A stretch of 24,853 bases of DNA from positions 1 through 24,853 of the IMG/VR virus record IMGVR_UViG_3300025073_000161. One strand, 5' to 3'. The stretch is from a virus. Below the pieces are notes generated by a model. It had not been told where the DNA came from. It saw nothing but the letters and a program-made list of their open reading frames with translations, and did no database searches. Shown here in pieces: positions 1 through 8,292 of this stretch. A program made the translations under genes and the position numbers. Each line of letters opens with the position of its first letter. Positions within the stretch are counted from its first letter, which is position 1.

Positions 1-1386
1 AAGGTCAACCATTCCGGTGGGCTCAGATGTAGCAGGCGGGCCATTCAATAACTCCGTCTTAGCAATATCGGGAACAGTCGTAGACTGTTCAATAGTCGCG
101 GGTTGCTGGGAAATTTGTTGACCTTGAACCGGAATGCCAGTCGCGACGGCGGTCTGCGTTCTTTGAGTTTCATCTGACAGCCCTTGCGCTATGGATTCCA
201 TCGCAACACCCGGTTGCTGCGATGGAGTAGTGACCAATCCTGGTGCGCCATACTCCGAGAGAGGCGTGGACGGCATCGATTCATCAATCTGGCCGCTTCG
301 CACAGACGCGCCGCCAACTTCATCTACTCTGGCGTTCGTCGCAGATATTGCTTCGTCAATGTCTACGTTTGGATTGCCGACTCCAATATCTTGTAGAATG
401 TTTTCGACAGGCTTTTCTTTGCGTGTGATTAGGTCGGTAGCTTTACCGGCAATTGCAGCGCCTCCACCAGTTAGCGTTGAAAGAACCATCGTCCCAGGAT
501 AGACTTCTTTGAGGGATTTCGCCCAATCCTCACCAGATGACCATTCCCGTGCTGGCTCTTGCGACATGCCGGTATCAACCTCTGCGCGCTGCTGGCCCAT
601 CTGTGTTACTGTTTCCGTGGAAAGCTCGCCACCATACATCTTCGCAAGCCCGCCTACAATCTTGCTTGCAATTCCTTTGCTTACACCTTTGAAAACTGCA
701 CCAGCACCTGTTGCTGTAAGCAGATTTCCGACGGCTTCGGGGCCAGCCTCCCAAAGCGCATGGTTTTCCCTTGCTTCGCTTGTTTTTTCAAGGAATGCGG
801 CGCGCTCAGCATCGTCCATCACGGAGCCGCGTTCTCTCATCAGAGCTGCATTTGCGGCATCCAGCAATTGCGCTGTAAACATGGATTTATCCATCTTGTA
901 TGCAGCCACGCCGGATGCAGACAGCATCCCAACTGCCGCCCCGCCCGGAACAGGGGTTGCAAATCCAGCAGCTCCACCAAGCAAGCCCGCACCCATGGAT
1001 GCAAGTGAAAATCCCGTGCTGCCGGAAGCTTCCGCAATATCCTTGCGCGTGATTCCAGGAAACACATTCTCGCCACCAGCATCACCAAGAGCGGATAATC
1101 GCTCTCGCGTCCGTGCCAAACCCTCCTCACGCCACTGGTCGCGCCAGTCATGAGTTTTTAACGGATCATCCTCTTCGGTAAGATTTGCAATGGCGGCCTT
1201 GGCTTGCGTTGGAATATCGTAAATTAGCTTTCCAACATCCGCCACGCCGCCGAGCAGATTGTATTTTTCCTCTTTTGCTGGGGTGAATTCAGGAAAGTTA
1301 GCGCTGATCGCGCTTTCCATATCAGATACAGACACGCCATCAGGGAAAGATGCTGTGCGTCCGTCTGGTAGTTGTACGATTGGCAT
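1..1386 (-). CDS. Large internal virion (ejection-type) protein, C-terminus outside window
   Basis: The reading frame opens with ATG at 1386 and stays open for 462 codons to the window edge, so only the N-terminal part is visible. The start follows the TAA of the upstream gene at once (TAATAATG). It begins MPIVQLPDGRTASFPDGVSV, the kind of N-terminus seen on very large internal virion proteins of podovirus-like phages. A Gly/Ala-rich stretch at about residues 121-165 (GAGLLGGAAGF, PVPGGAAVGML) and another near 220-245 could be membrane-active. Being last in a series of Ala/Gly/Gln-rich proteins after the lysis genes suggests a DNA-ejection role, perhaps with a lytic transglycosylase or other enzyme domain further on. 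No catalytic motif is visible in this part. The family assignment is inference from position and composition. Confidence 0.7.
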   Translation of the reverse strand, partial: MPIVQLPDGRTASFPDGVSVSDMESAISANFPEFTPAKEEKYNLLGGVADVGKLIYDIPTQAKAAIANLTEEDDPLKTHDWRDQWREEGLARTRERLSALGDAGGENVFPGITRKDIAEASGSTGFSLASMGAGLLGGAAGFATPVPGGAAVGMLSASGVAAYKMDKSMFTAQLLDAANAALMRERGSVMDDAERAAFLEKTSEARENHALWEAGPEAVGNLLTATGAGAVFKGVSKGIASKIVGGLAKMYGGELSTETVTQMGQQRAEVDTGMSQEPAREWSSGEDWAKSLKEVYPGTMVLSTLTGGGAAIAGKATDLITRKEKPVENILQDIGVGNPNVDIDEAISATNARVDEVGGASVRSGQIDESMPSTPLSEYGAPGLVTTPSQQPGVAMESIAQGLSDETQRTQTAVATGIPVQGQQISQQPATIEQSTTVPDIAKTELLNGPPATSEPTGMVDL

Positions 1387-1388
1387 TA

Positions 1389-2519
1389 TTATTTACCTGA
1401 TGCAAGTCTATCAACCTTAGCTTGCGCGTCTGCAATTGACCTAGCAAGACTATTTTGTAATTCGACGTTCCTTACTCCGCCAGCTTGCTTAGCTCGCTGT
1501 TTTGCAGCATCCAATTCTTGTTGTGCTGCCTTTAGCTCAAGGTTAGGTATTTTCTCTGGCATTCCAAGTAATCCAGCGGGATTTTCTGGTGCTTGTGTTG
1601 CGCCTGTTTTGCCTGACGATCCTTGGGTTTTTGAACTTGGAACAAGCTTCCCGTTATCCCATACGAAATCTACAGCCGATTTTTCGGTCGCTGTTGCCGG
1701 TTTCGACTTTGGTTCCGGCGCCTCCTCAATCTTCCCGCTTGTCGCAAAACCTGTGAGCATCTTGGATATTCCACTCGACTCATTCACCAATGAATTTATT
1801 TTTGCCTCAAGCCCATCAATTTTGTCTTGATGGAGTTTTTTGGTCGGCTCGTCAAGCGCGGATTCTTTCAATGAGTTGTACTTGAGAATATCGGTCTCGT
1901 ATTTCAAAGCCTCTTCTCTGTTGTTTTTTAACACCGCAACGAGGGCATCCTTGCGGGCGGAATTCTCGCCTTTTGTGGCAACCTTTTCAGCAGAAGCAAG
2001 CTGCGCGTCGAGCTTTTTCATTTGAATTTCAAATTGTCTCGCACCTGTTTTTTCTGCTGTATCTGCCCGCTTGCTTGCTATTTCTGCCTGATAGTTCTGG
2101 TCATACCTGCCCATTGTTGCAGGATCAGCCCCGGCCATTTGCGCTGCTTGAGCAGCTCTGCGCGCATCGTCGATAGGCGAACTCTTGAAGCCGTATGCCT
2201 CCCGCTGTTCTGGTGTCAGGTTGACGACATCTTCTGCGGTGACAGACGATTTATTTGCCGCGTTTATCGTGCTCGCAACATCTGCATTCAGCAGCCCCTT
2301 TGATGCGGTTTGAATTTTTCCAGCAAGCGCTTCGCGTCCAGCAACATCACGCGAACGCGAATTTTCGTCCAGTCGGTTGCGCATTTCTTCTTCCATCTGG
2401 ACGCGCATCTTCATGAGATTTTCGTCGCTCGACGCCTTCATTTGGTCTTCTGTCATTTTAACGCCAGCCTGACCAATTCCACCAATTGCGCCGGTCGCCA
2501 TATACCCGAGTAATCCCAT
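1389..2519 (-). CDS. Internal virion protein, Ala/Lys/Gln-rich coiled coil
   Basis: A 376-aa protein. Two ATGs stand side by side at 2522 and 2519. The second is preferred because it lies six bases after a GGGGG Shine-Dalgarno and gives the MGLL N-terminus shared with two neighbouring virion genes. After a short Gly-rich hydrophobic stretch (about residues 3-20, compatible with a membrane-seeking helix) the protein is almost entirely charged and helical, with long Ala/Lys/Glu/Gln coiled-coil segments at about 25-75, 140-250 and 325-370. No enzyme motif is seen. It sits between a 182-aa protein and the large partial internal virion protein, with its start overlapping the upstream stop (TGATG). 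The composition and position fit an ejection-channel or core protein. This is inference; the family is not recognised. Confidence 0.8.
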   Translation of the reverse strand: MGLLGYMATGAIGGIGQAGVKMTEDQMKASSDENLMKMRVQMEEEMRNRLDENSRSRDVAGREALAGKIQTASKGLLNADVASTINAANKSSVTAEDVVNLTPEQREAYGFKSSPIDDARRAAQAAQMAGADPATMGRYDQNYQAEIASKRADTAEKTGARQFEIQMKKLDAQLASAEKVATKGENSARKDALVAVLKNNREEALKYETDILKYNSLKESALDEPTKKLHQDKIDGLEAKINSLVNESSGISKMLTGFATSGKIEEAPEPKSKPATATEKSAVDFVWDNGKLVPSSKTQGSSGKTGATQAPENPAGLLGMPEKIPNLELKAAQQELDAAKQRAKQAGGVRNVELQNSLARSIADAQAKVDRLASGK

Positions 2520-3067
2520 CATTCACCCCCGTTCATTTGACTGAACTTTGCGGATAATTCTTCGTTCTGCATCATTTTATCGCCGGATTGCATCGCTGCA
2601 TCCATTTGACCCTTGTCGATACCTTGGGCTTCGGCAATTTTTTGAATTGTTTTCTGAGTGATCTGATCGATAATTTCCGGCGTTGCCTGCAATTTTCCAA
2701 GACCTGCTGCATACTCAATGGCTTTAAGCATCAGCGTCAATGCTGCCGGTATTGCCGCTTCCATCGGCATGGTTGGCTTGCCGGTCTGTTTCGAGCTTTC
2801 ACGGTAAAGTATGCCGATCAATTGTCCAATGCCATTGGCAATGCTGTCAGTTATATCGCCTTCGGCTTCAAGAAAACGCAGCATTTGTCCGTGCGTGCTT
2901 TTGTCGAACATAACCTTCATTCCGGCGATGACGATGCGGCTGTACGCATTCTTGAAATCAGCAGGAATTTTTGCCTCTATTTCTTGCTCTGCCTTTTTTA
3001 TCAAGCTGCCAGAATCAGCGCCGACAGGCTGAGGTGCAACATCGGTTTTATTGCCAAGCAATCCCAT
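2519..3067 (-). CDS. Virion-associated protein of the ejection cluster, 182 aa, unknown
   Basis: Start ATG at 3067 with an AGGGGAT Shine-Dalgarno seven bases upstream, three bases after the stop of the 337-aa gene. The N-terminus reads MGLLGNK, matching the MGLL start of two other genes in this cluster. The protein is mostly helical. A more hydrophobic middle part (about residues 78-125, with GIGQLIGILY and IPAALTLMLKAIEYAAGLG) could contact membrane or pack in a bundle, and the C-terminal third is Gln/Lys/Met-rich and amphipathic. No catalytic residues are recognised. Genomic position suggests a minor internal virion protein delivered with the DNA, but homology is not claimed. Confidence 0.8.
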   Translation of the reverse strand: MGLLGNKTDVAPQPVGADSGSLIKKAEQEIEAKIPADFKNAYSRIVIAGMKVMFDKSTHGQMLRFLEAEGDITDSIANGIGQLIGILYRESSKQTGKPTMPMEAAIPAALTLMLKAIEYAAGLGKLQATPEIIDQITQKTIQKIAEAQGIDKGQMDAAMQSGDKMMQNEELSAKFSQMNGGE

Positions 3068-3069
3068 TA

Positions 3070-4083
3070 TTATCCCCTTTGAAGGCCGTTAGCATACAGC
3101 AGTCCAACCCGTTTTTGCGGGTTTCCTGTTACATTTGCATTTCTGTTTGTGCGAAGTTGGGCGGTCAAGTCTGGAACAGCGGAAGCGTTTGCATATTGCC
3201 TATCCAGGTTGGCTTGTTGCATGGCTAATTGCTGCTGTCGGAGGTCGTTTTCTTGTGATGCTTGGTATGCCGTACCAATACCGGATAATGCGCCGTAACC
3301 AAGCATGCCGCCGCCCTGCGTCTTAGCAAAATTCAATGCAGATGAAAAAAATCCATCATTTCCACCGGCTCCTAAATCCTTTGCCGCAGCTTGCGCGCCC
3401 TCAACAGTGTTTGCATACGATCTACCGCCAAGGATTGAAGTGCCTGGGTCTGCTGGCGCTGATGCGCCTATTGGCGCAGATGGAGCGATTGGCGCAGAAA
3501 CACCCCCGGATACGGCTTCTTGTGCAACCTGCGCAGTTTTGGCGGGCATAATTCCGGCATTCTCAAAGCCTGCAATGGCTGGATCAAACGCAGTTGCTCC
3601 AGCAGCCCCGCTCGCTGCCGTTTGCGTTGCAAAATCAACCGGAAGCCCGGCATTGGCAAATGAATTTACCACGCCATCACCGGCGGTATTTATCAATCCA
3701 CCTGCTGATCCAGTTGGTGCGCCCACTGCTGTTGCGGCTTCTCCTCCAACACCTTGCGCCATGGTTGCGAAGTTCCCACCAAGCGAGGTTGCCAGACTGC
3801 CGATTCCGCCAACTGTAGACATCGCAAGTCCAATATTTTTTAATCCCGGAGCGTCGAATACTGTCCCAATCACCGCAGCGTATGTCCCAATTGTAGCGAT
3901 AGCGCCAAAAACTGCTGCGGCTGATGTTGCTGCGGTCATGGTTGTAAGTACAGTTACCGCTGAAACAGGGTCGCACGACGCGATAGGCTCCATGCTGTAG
4001 AAGAAATCGCACTCATCATGAACTAATTTTGCTTCGCCGTTTTTGTCAAACTGCCAGACAGATTTGGTGTAAATTTTACGCAT
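3070..4083 (-). CDS. Gly/Ala-rich internal virion protein, 337 aa
   Basis: The open frame extends to 4122, but the ATG at 4083 is preferred. It has GGAG nine bases upstream and gives a natural N-terminus (MRKIYTKSVWQF) overlapping the end of the GNAT-like gene by eight bases. About 40 polar residues are followed by a long low-complexity hydrophobic region (roughly residues 40-120) rich in Ala, Gly, Thr and Val, with segments long enough to cross a membrane (AAAVFGAIATIGTYAAVIG). A Pro/Ala/Gly linker region follows, and the C-terminus is Gln-rich and helical (ENDLRQQQLAMQQANLDRQY). This architecture is typical of phage ejection proteins that form or line a channel through the cell envelope. 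Function is inferred from composition and context only. Confidence 0.8.
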   Translation of the reverse strand: MRKIYTKSVWQFDKNGEAKLVHDECDFFYSMEPIASCDPVSAVTVLTTMTAATSAAAVFGAIATIGTYAAVIGTVFDAPGLKNIGLAMSTVGGIGSLATSLGGNFATMAQGVGGEAATAVGAPTGSAGGLINTAGDGVVNSFANAGLPVDFATQTAASGAAGATAFDPAIAGFENAGIMPAKTAQVAQEAVSGGVSAPIAPSAPIGASAPADPGTSILGGRSYANTVEGAQAAAKDLGAGGNDGFFSSALNFAKTQGGGMLGYGALSGIGTAYQASQENDLRQQQLAMQQANLDRQYANASAVPDLTAQLRTNRNANVTGNPQKRVGLLYANGLQRG

Positions 4084-4453
4084 ATCTGAATTTCTCCATT
4101 GTGTAGTAAACGGTTCCATCATGACCTAATTCCACTTCGCAGAATCCAAGTCTCTCCAGAAAATTCCTGTTGTTTTTGGATACCGTTTTAACATTGCCAA
4201 ATTTCTCTATCAATTCAGCGAATAACTGCCTTATTTCATTGCCAAGCTTGTGCCAGCACCGCTTCCTGTATTCGGGCTCCATTGCAATGTGAATTTGGCT
4301 GTCTCGTACCATTATCACACCTGCCAGCCTGCCTTCAATATCAAGCGGCAGCAATTCCCATCCTATCAATTTCAATGCAAGCTGCCACGCTTCGCAATCG
4401 AATGGGCAGTTTCTATGCAGTAGGTCAATCATTGCTTCATCGCTGTGCTTCAT
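4076..4453 (-). CDS. GNAT-like acetyltransferase-fold protein, resembling podovirus internal virion protein gp13
   Basis: A 125-aa protein with an N-acetyltransferase-like pattern: beta segments around residues 30-50 (WELLPLDIEGRLAGVIMV) and 54-60, then EPEYRKRCWHKLGNEIRQLF where GNAT proteins have the acetyl-CoA helix, and finally NNRNFLERLGFCEV, which matches the usual conserved asparagine-to-GF stretch of the fold. The classic Q/RxxGxG/A loop is not clearly conserved, so catalysis is uncertain. Proteins of this size and fold occur beside internal virion genes in T7-like and related podoviruses. Here too it lies between two ejection-type genes, overlapping the upstream one by ATGA and the downstream one by eight bases. 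The fold is moderately supported and the substrate is unknown. Confidence 0.75.
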   Translation of the reverse strand: MKHSDEAMIDLLHRNCPFDCEAWQLALKLIGWELLPLDIEGRLAGVIMVRDSQIHIAMEPEYRKRCWHKLGNEIRQLFAELIEKFGNVKTVSKNNRNFLERLGFCEVELGHDGTVYYTMEKFRYA

Positions 4454-5235
4454 GCTGGTATGCTAAAGTTCAACAGGCTACCGAAATCCAGGTTTGCAAT
4501 CGCCCCTATTGTAGCGAGCGATTGGTTCATCATTGCAATCTGATTATCAGATGCGATCTTCTTCGCCGCAGCATCCATCGTGGTGCTTGCTGCAATGTCA
4601 GCCAGATTCTTGTAAACATACTTCTGAACATCAGTCGCCCCGGCAGACGCTTGGAGCAGGTTTTTGTAGTTAGCCTCGATATTGGCTGCTTGCTCTCTTG
4701 TAGCGGCATCGACCTGAACAGTGTATCGCTGGAGTTCTGATTTATTTAGCTCTGTTTGATTTAGCGCTGACTGACGGTTTTGCGCTTCCGCATTAGCTGC
4801 CGCAATCTGGTTGCCAGCCGTGAACCTCTGCATAGCAAATTGGTTTTGTTCGTCGGCATTGTAGCCAGCCGCTTTGTTGTACGTTGCAGCATCTGCCTGT
4901 GCGATTGGCGATGCAGCGTTATACAGCGCTTCCTGACCAGCCTGGACAGCCATTGTGCTGTTTAACAGTCCGCGCGGGGCCATTTGCTGCTTCGCGCGCG
5001 TTGCCGCCTGCTGCATTAACGGGCTATCTGCTGACGTAATATCAGCAATCTGTCCTTGTACAGTCTGCGGCTTATCGATTGCCCATTTTTCTGGGCTGCC
5101 AAGCGTCGATGGCTCAATCGACTGAACATATTGATTGCTTGCTACTGAAGGAGGGGTTACACCTCCATCTGGTTTTGGCAATTGTTCGGTTTTCTGTATT
5201 GGCGGCGTCGTCTGCCCGATATTTAATAATCCCAT
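4450..5235 (-). CDS. Internal virion/ejection-type protein, Ala/Gln/Asn-rich, 261 aa
   Basis: Start ATG at 5235, fifteen bases after the endolysin gene, with GGGG about eight bases upstream. The N-terminus is MGLLNIGQ, a third example of the MGLL start in this cluster. After a Pro/Thr-rich head (about 1-60) the protein becomes a long Ala/Gln/Asn helical region (about 70-240) containing RAKQQMAPRGLLNSTMAVQA. That type of segment recurs in ejection proteins of podovirus-like phages, where it is followed by helices rich in AQADAATYNKAAGYN-like heptads. No signal peptide or enzyme motif is present. It is the first gene after the lysis pair, and its stop overlaps the GNAT-like gene by ATGA. A virion ejection role is inferred. 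Confidence 0.8.
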   Translation of the reverse strand: MGLLNIGQTTPPIQKTEQLPKPDGGVTPPSVASNQYVQSIEPSTLGSPEKWAIDKPQTVQGQIADITSADSPLMQQAATRAKQQMAPRGLLNSTMAVQAGQEALYNAASPIAQADAATYNKAAGYNADEQNQFAMQRFTAGNQIAAANAEAQNRQSALNQTELNKSELQRYTVQVDAATREQAANIEANYKNLLQASAGATDVQKYVYKNLADIAASTTMDAAAKKIASDNQIAMMNQSLATIGAIANLDFGSLLNFSIPA

Positions 5236-5249
5236 AATTTAAACCCCAT

Positions 5250-5645
5250 TCACACCCCAAAATGACAAAGTTCTCGGAGCTTTCCGCTCCACCTAGCCGA
5301 AGCTTTTAGCCCGGCTTCCTCGCCGCAGCGAATTACTATCTTCCATGCTGGATCATTGCCATCCCACACAGCTTTGCCGTTTACGACAGGCACGCAATCA
5401 TACCCTTCGGCGGCTGGCCTTAATGCAGAATCAACCTTGTTGTGCGAGCTTTCACCGGCCCGTGCATTGGTCACAATCTTGCCAGTTTTGGTGCGCCCTT
5501 GTGCGTAGAGCGCATCCTGCTCGGTGTTGCTGCGGTAAGTGCAGTAAATCAATAGGGTTATGTTTTCCTCCGCGCAAAGCTCAATATGTTTTTCAGCCAT
5601 TTGGCGCACATCTTGTCTCAAGTCTGAAAGGTTACGCGACGCCAA
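5250..5645 (-). CDS. Endolysin, M15-type (D-Ala-D-Ala carboxypeptidase/L-Ala-D-Glu endopeptidase family)
   Basis: A peptidoglycan-cleaving zinc peptidase predicted to release progeny phage. The frame extends upstream to 5708, but a TTG at 5645 is the better start. It lies six bases after AGGTGG and gives a 131-aa protein beginning LASRNLSDLR, the length and N-terminus usual for this phage family. From this start the core is visible: CTYRS at 35-39, EQDALYAQGRTK at 42-53, then the zinc ligands His68 (in GESSHNK), Asp83 (in YDCVP) and His128 (in CHFG). Trp94 and Asp98 fall in the usual VWDGNDP loop. No signal peptide is present, so access to the wall would need the holin-like protein encoded just upstream, which it overlaps by 14 bases. 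The family call is firm; the exact bond cut is not. Confidence 0.88.
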   Translation of the reverse strand: MASRNLSDLRQDVRQMAEKHIELCAEENITLLIYCTYRSNTEQDALYAQGRTKTGKIVTNARAGESSHNKVDSALRPAAEGYDCVPVVNGKAVWDGNDPAWKIVIRCGEEAGLKASARWSGKLRELCHFGV

Positions 5646-5898
5646 TTTTGTCCACCTTTTTATCCAGTTTTTCTTCGATTCGATCCAGCTTCGTAAACAT
5701 AGCACCAAGGCGCTTATCCAGCATTTCGTAGGTCACATATTTACCTGCAACCATAACCTCTATAGCCTGAATTTTGTCTACCATTAGCGCATCTGTTTTG
5801 CTCAATTCGCGAATAGAGTCCTTGATGCTGTTCAGTACCCAGCCACCGAGAAATCCGGCGATTGCTATTGCGACGTTAAAGGTTGTTTGTATGTCCAT
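5632..5898 (-). CDS. Holin-like small membrane protein with coiled-coil tail
   Basis: An 88-aa protein starting at ATG 5898 behind GAGGAG. Residues about 6-23 (TFNVAIAIAGFLGGWVLN) form a single hydrophobic segment suited to span the inner membrane. The rest is charged with heptad character (LDRIEEKLDKKVDKI), predicting a cytoplasmic or periplasmic coiled coil. Small proteins of this architecture commonly sit directly before the endolysin in phages of Proteobacteria and are annotated as holin-like or DUF-type membrane proteins. Here the gene overlaps the endolysin start by 14 bases, so the two are probably translationally coupled. A holin role is inferred from topology and position. A spanin pair was not found nearby. 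Confidence 0.75.
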   Translation of the reverse strand: MDIQTTFNVAIAIAGFLGGWVLNSIKDSIRELSKTDALMVDKIQAIEVMVAGKYVTYEMLDKRLGAMFTKLDRIEEKLDKKVDKIGVA

Positions 5899-5933
5899 GA
5901 TCTCCTCACGTTGGTTTCCATTATTTAAATTTT

Positions 5934-8279
5934 TTATACCAGATACGACCCGTTAATAATTAATCCGCCTGCTGCCTCAATATCAATTTCGATGCGAGTG
6001 CTATTCGACTGTTGGATGTAAAGGCGAATCTGCGTACTTCCGCCAATGAACATGGCGATAGGGATATATCCTGCGGTTGTGGCATAGGCAATGTTAGAAA
6101 ATTCTACTGACAACGGAAACAGATAGGAGGAATTCGCCGAATAAGGGAGTCCGGTGTTGATGTACAATTTCCCTGTTCCTGTGTGCGCTGTCCATGAAAT
6201 ATCAATATTAAAGAAAACTCTATTCCCGATACGAGTCCATGCGCAAATTTCTGTTACAGGTGTATATGTTCCTGACCCTGTTGATCCAATCACAACCGGC
6301 GTAACAGACCCATTTTCAAAAATTGAACTGCTGGAATACAGGCTGAACTCGTGGCTGACGAGCTGCCCGAGAGTGTCGCTTTGCACTAGGTTGTTTGCGC
6401 CATTAAATCGCGTTTTCGTTCCGCCTGTTTTTGCATTAAGCATCACATCGCCAGCGAACAGGCAATTAGTGGCGAACATTTCCGCGTTGCTTCCGCTGAA
6501 GTGACCATATGCGATAGACTCGCCGACTAGTCGAACGGAATCCATTGTAATGTTCGCGTTAGACAGATTTGCCAGCGCGCATAACCCCGGTTCTGAGCGG
6601 ACATTGCGCAAGGAAACTTGCTGCAATGCGCCGATTGAAATGTTGATTGATTGACCTACCTCAGTCCATGTTACCGAGCCATCGACCACGGTTCCGTTAA
6701 AACTGGTCGGCCAAGTTGGCTCTGTGCCTGCGCTCGTGCCGCCAGTTGTGCAAAGATAAAAATGGCCGTTTGCTTTTGCGGCAGTAGGTTTGATATACAC
6801 CCCTTGCGTGTAAGGAGTTGTTGCAACCCAAGCATCTTCCCACAGGTTATTGCTCGGGGTCGAACGGTAATCAGAAACCAGCAAGTCAGACACATCAAGC
6901 TCGCGCGCATTGCCGCCCAAGTAAACGCCATTGTCGAAGTTGGAGATTACGCCGGATACTTTCGCGCCTTCTGCATCAGACAATATAATGCCATAGCGCA
7001 CCGGATCACCAACTGCACGAGTATCAACAGGATTGCGCAGCGCCAAGCGTGTGATTTTCGGATTCGCTGCATAGGATACGCTACCGCTTACTGTAGTCTG
7101 CAAATCCAGAGTAGAGTGCCCGACCACATAATTCGATGTAATTAAATCAATGACACAATTATCATACTCATAAATCGTTTTGATGAAGTCATAGTACCCG
7201 CCATCATTTGATAGATTATGACAATCCACTACCGGGTTCTTCTGCGCCACCGTTCCCAAGGTAACGAACACATGCCCTGACGTATTCACGCCGGCGCCCA
7301 GAGAATGAGCATTGTGAACGCCGCCTTGCGTGATAATCGCCACTCCGCCAGTGAACGCGGTCAGCGGATTAAGTTGTCCGCCGAGCAGGTCAAGAATTAT
7401 CGGGCTTCCAGTTACACCAAGGTTTATCGCCGCCCCGACAGAATACGTTTTTTCTGGGTCGCCGTAGATTCGCCGCAGGTTGATAGATTCAGCGTAATCA
7501 ACAGCCGCTTGAATCTGCGTTTGCGTAGCTGTGCCATCGGATTTTGCGCCGAACCAGTCAATGCAGAACTCTCCGCTGTGCTCCCACACCCAGGCCGCAG
7601 AGCCATCGCCTCCTGTCGGAACGATAATCGAACCGCCGTTATCAACGTATGTGCCTGGAGCTGCACCTGTAAATCCTACGCGCACCGGGCCACCACCACC
7701 ATCTCCTGCGGCGTAGTAGCCGCTTACTTGCAATAATCTCCCGCTCACAACAGCTACGTTCCTCAATGCTGCGATTGTCGCAATAGCATTTGGCTGAACA
7801 GTTGTACCTATCGCCGCAGCAACCAACGCGGTTCCTGTTACGCCAGCGGCAGGCAGGTTGTTGCAGTTTGTGAGCGCACCGGATGCCGGAGTGCCAAGAG
7901 CGCCCCCATTTACGACTGGAGCTCCAGGACTACCCACTGCGACGGCCAGCGCTGTTGCCACGCTGGTGCCAAATCCAGATACCCCGGTGGAAACAGGAAG
8001 ACCTGTGCAGTTCGTAAGCGTGCCGCTGGCTGGCGTGCCAAGCGCTGGTGTTATCAGTGTCGGCGATGTCGCCCTTACAGCGCTACCGGTGCCGGTTGTC
8101 GTAATTGCTTCGACGGCTGTTCCACCGCTATTTATTGCCGTGATTTTGCCGCCATTGCCAGATAGAACAGGAAGCTTGTCGCCGATTACTTCAACCTTTT
8201 CAAATTCTGCCCTGAAGGTATCGGATTTAATCAATGAGCCTTGGGCGGGGAAAGTCGAATGGTCGTAATATTCATTCAT
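5934..8279 (-). CDS. Tail fibre/tailspike with pectate-lyase-like beta-helix
   Basis: A 781-aa receptor-binding protein. The N-terminal part carries two copies of a tail-fibre repeat, LGTPASGTLTNCTGLP at about 80-95 and a near copy at 128-143, within Gly/Ala/Thr-rich stalk sequence. Residues 241-265 (DWFGAKSDGTATQTQIQAAV) are the signature start of pectate-lyase-superfamily beta-helices common in tailspikes. A parallel beta-helix-like region with many Gly/Asn turns follows to about 470. Residues about 484-541 form a distinct inserted module (WVATTPYTQGVYIKPT, then TEPTWPTSFNGT, then VDGSVTWTEVG) of the type found as repeated carbohydrate-binding or spacer units in phage fibres. The C-terminal 160 residues are beta-rich and may be the receptor-binding tip. 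Catalytic residues for depolymerase activity cannot be assigned. It begins 14 bases after the HNH gene. Confidence 0.85.
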   Translation of the reverse strand: MNEYYDHSTFPAQGSLIKSDTFRAEFEKVEVIGDKLPVLSGNGGKITAINSGGTAVEAITTTGTGSAVRATSPTLITPALGTPASGTLTNCTGLPVSTGVSGFGTSVATALAVAVGSPGAPVVNGGALGTPASGALTNCNNLPAAGVTGTALVAAAIGTTVQPNAIATIAALRNVAVVSGRLLQVSGYYAAGDGGGGPVRVGFTGAAPGTYVDNGGSIIVPTGGDGSAAWVWEHSGEFCIDWFGAKSDGTATQTQIQAAVDYAESINLRRIYGDPEKTYSVGAAINLGVTGSPIILDLLGGQLNPLTAFTGGVAIITQGGVHNAHSLGAGVNTSGHVFVTLGTVAQKNPVVDCHNLSNDGGYYDFIKTIYEYDNCVIDLITSNYVVGHSTLDLQTTVSGSVSYAANPKITRLALRNPVDTRAVGDPVRYGIILSDAEGAKVSGVISNFDNGVYLGGNARELDVSDLLVSDYRSTPSNNLWEDAWVATTPYTQGVYIKPTAAKANGHFYLCTTGGTSAGTEPTWPTSFNGTVVDGSVTWTEVGQSINISIGALQQVSLRNVRSEPGLCALANLSNANITMDSVRLVGESIAYGHFSGSNAEMFATNCLFAGDVMLNAKTGGTKTRFNGANNLVQSDTLGQLVSHEFSLYSSSSIFENGSVTPVVIGSTGSGTYTPVTEICAWTRIGNRVFFNIDISWTAHTGTGKLYINTGLPYSANSSYLFPLSVEFSNIAYATTAGYIPIAMFIGGSTQIRLYIQQSNSTRIEIDIEAAGGLIINGSYLV

Positions 8280-8292
8280 GATTTCTTCTTTC

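Noticed and set aside
509-1153. Long plus-strand open frame (214 codons)
   Set aside because: It lies entirely opposite the partial internal virion gene, has no ribosome site and has a composition expected from the antisense of an Ala/Gly-rich gene.
3305-4000. Plus-strand open frame of 231 codons, very Pro/Ala-rich
   Set aside because: It is the antisense shadow of the Gly/Ala-rich ejection protein; the Pro-rich product is an artefact of complementing Gly codons.
5878-5931. 18-codon frame starting METNVRR between fibre and holin-like genes
   Set aside because: No Shine-Dalgarno; it is mostly overlapped by the holin-like ribosome site and start.
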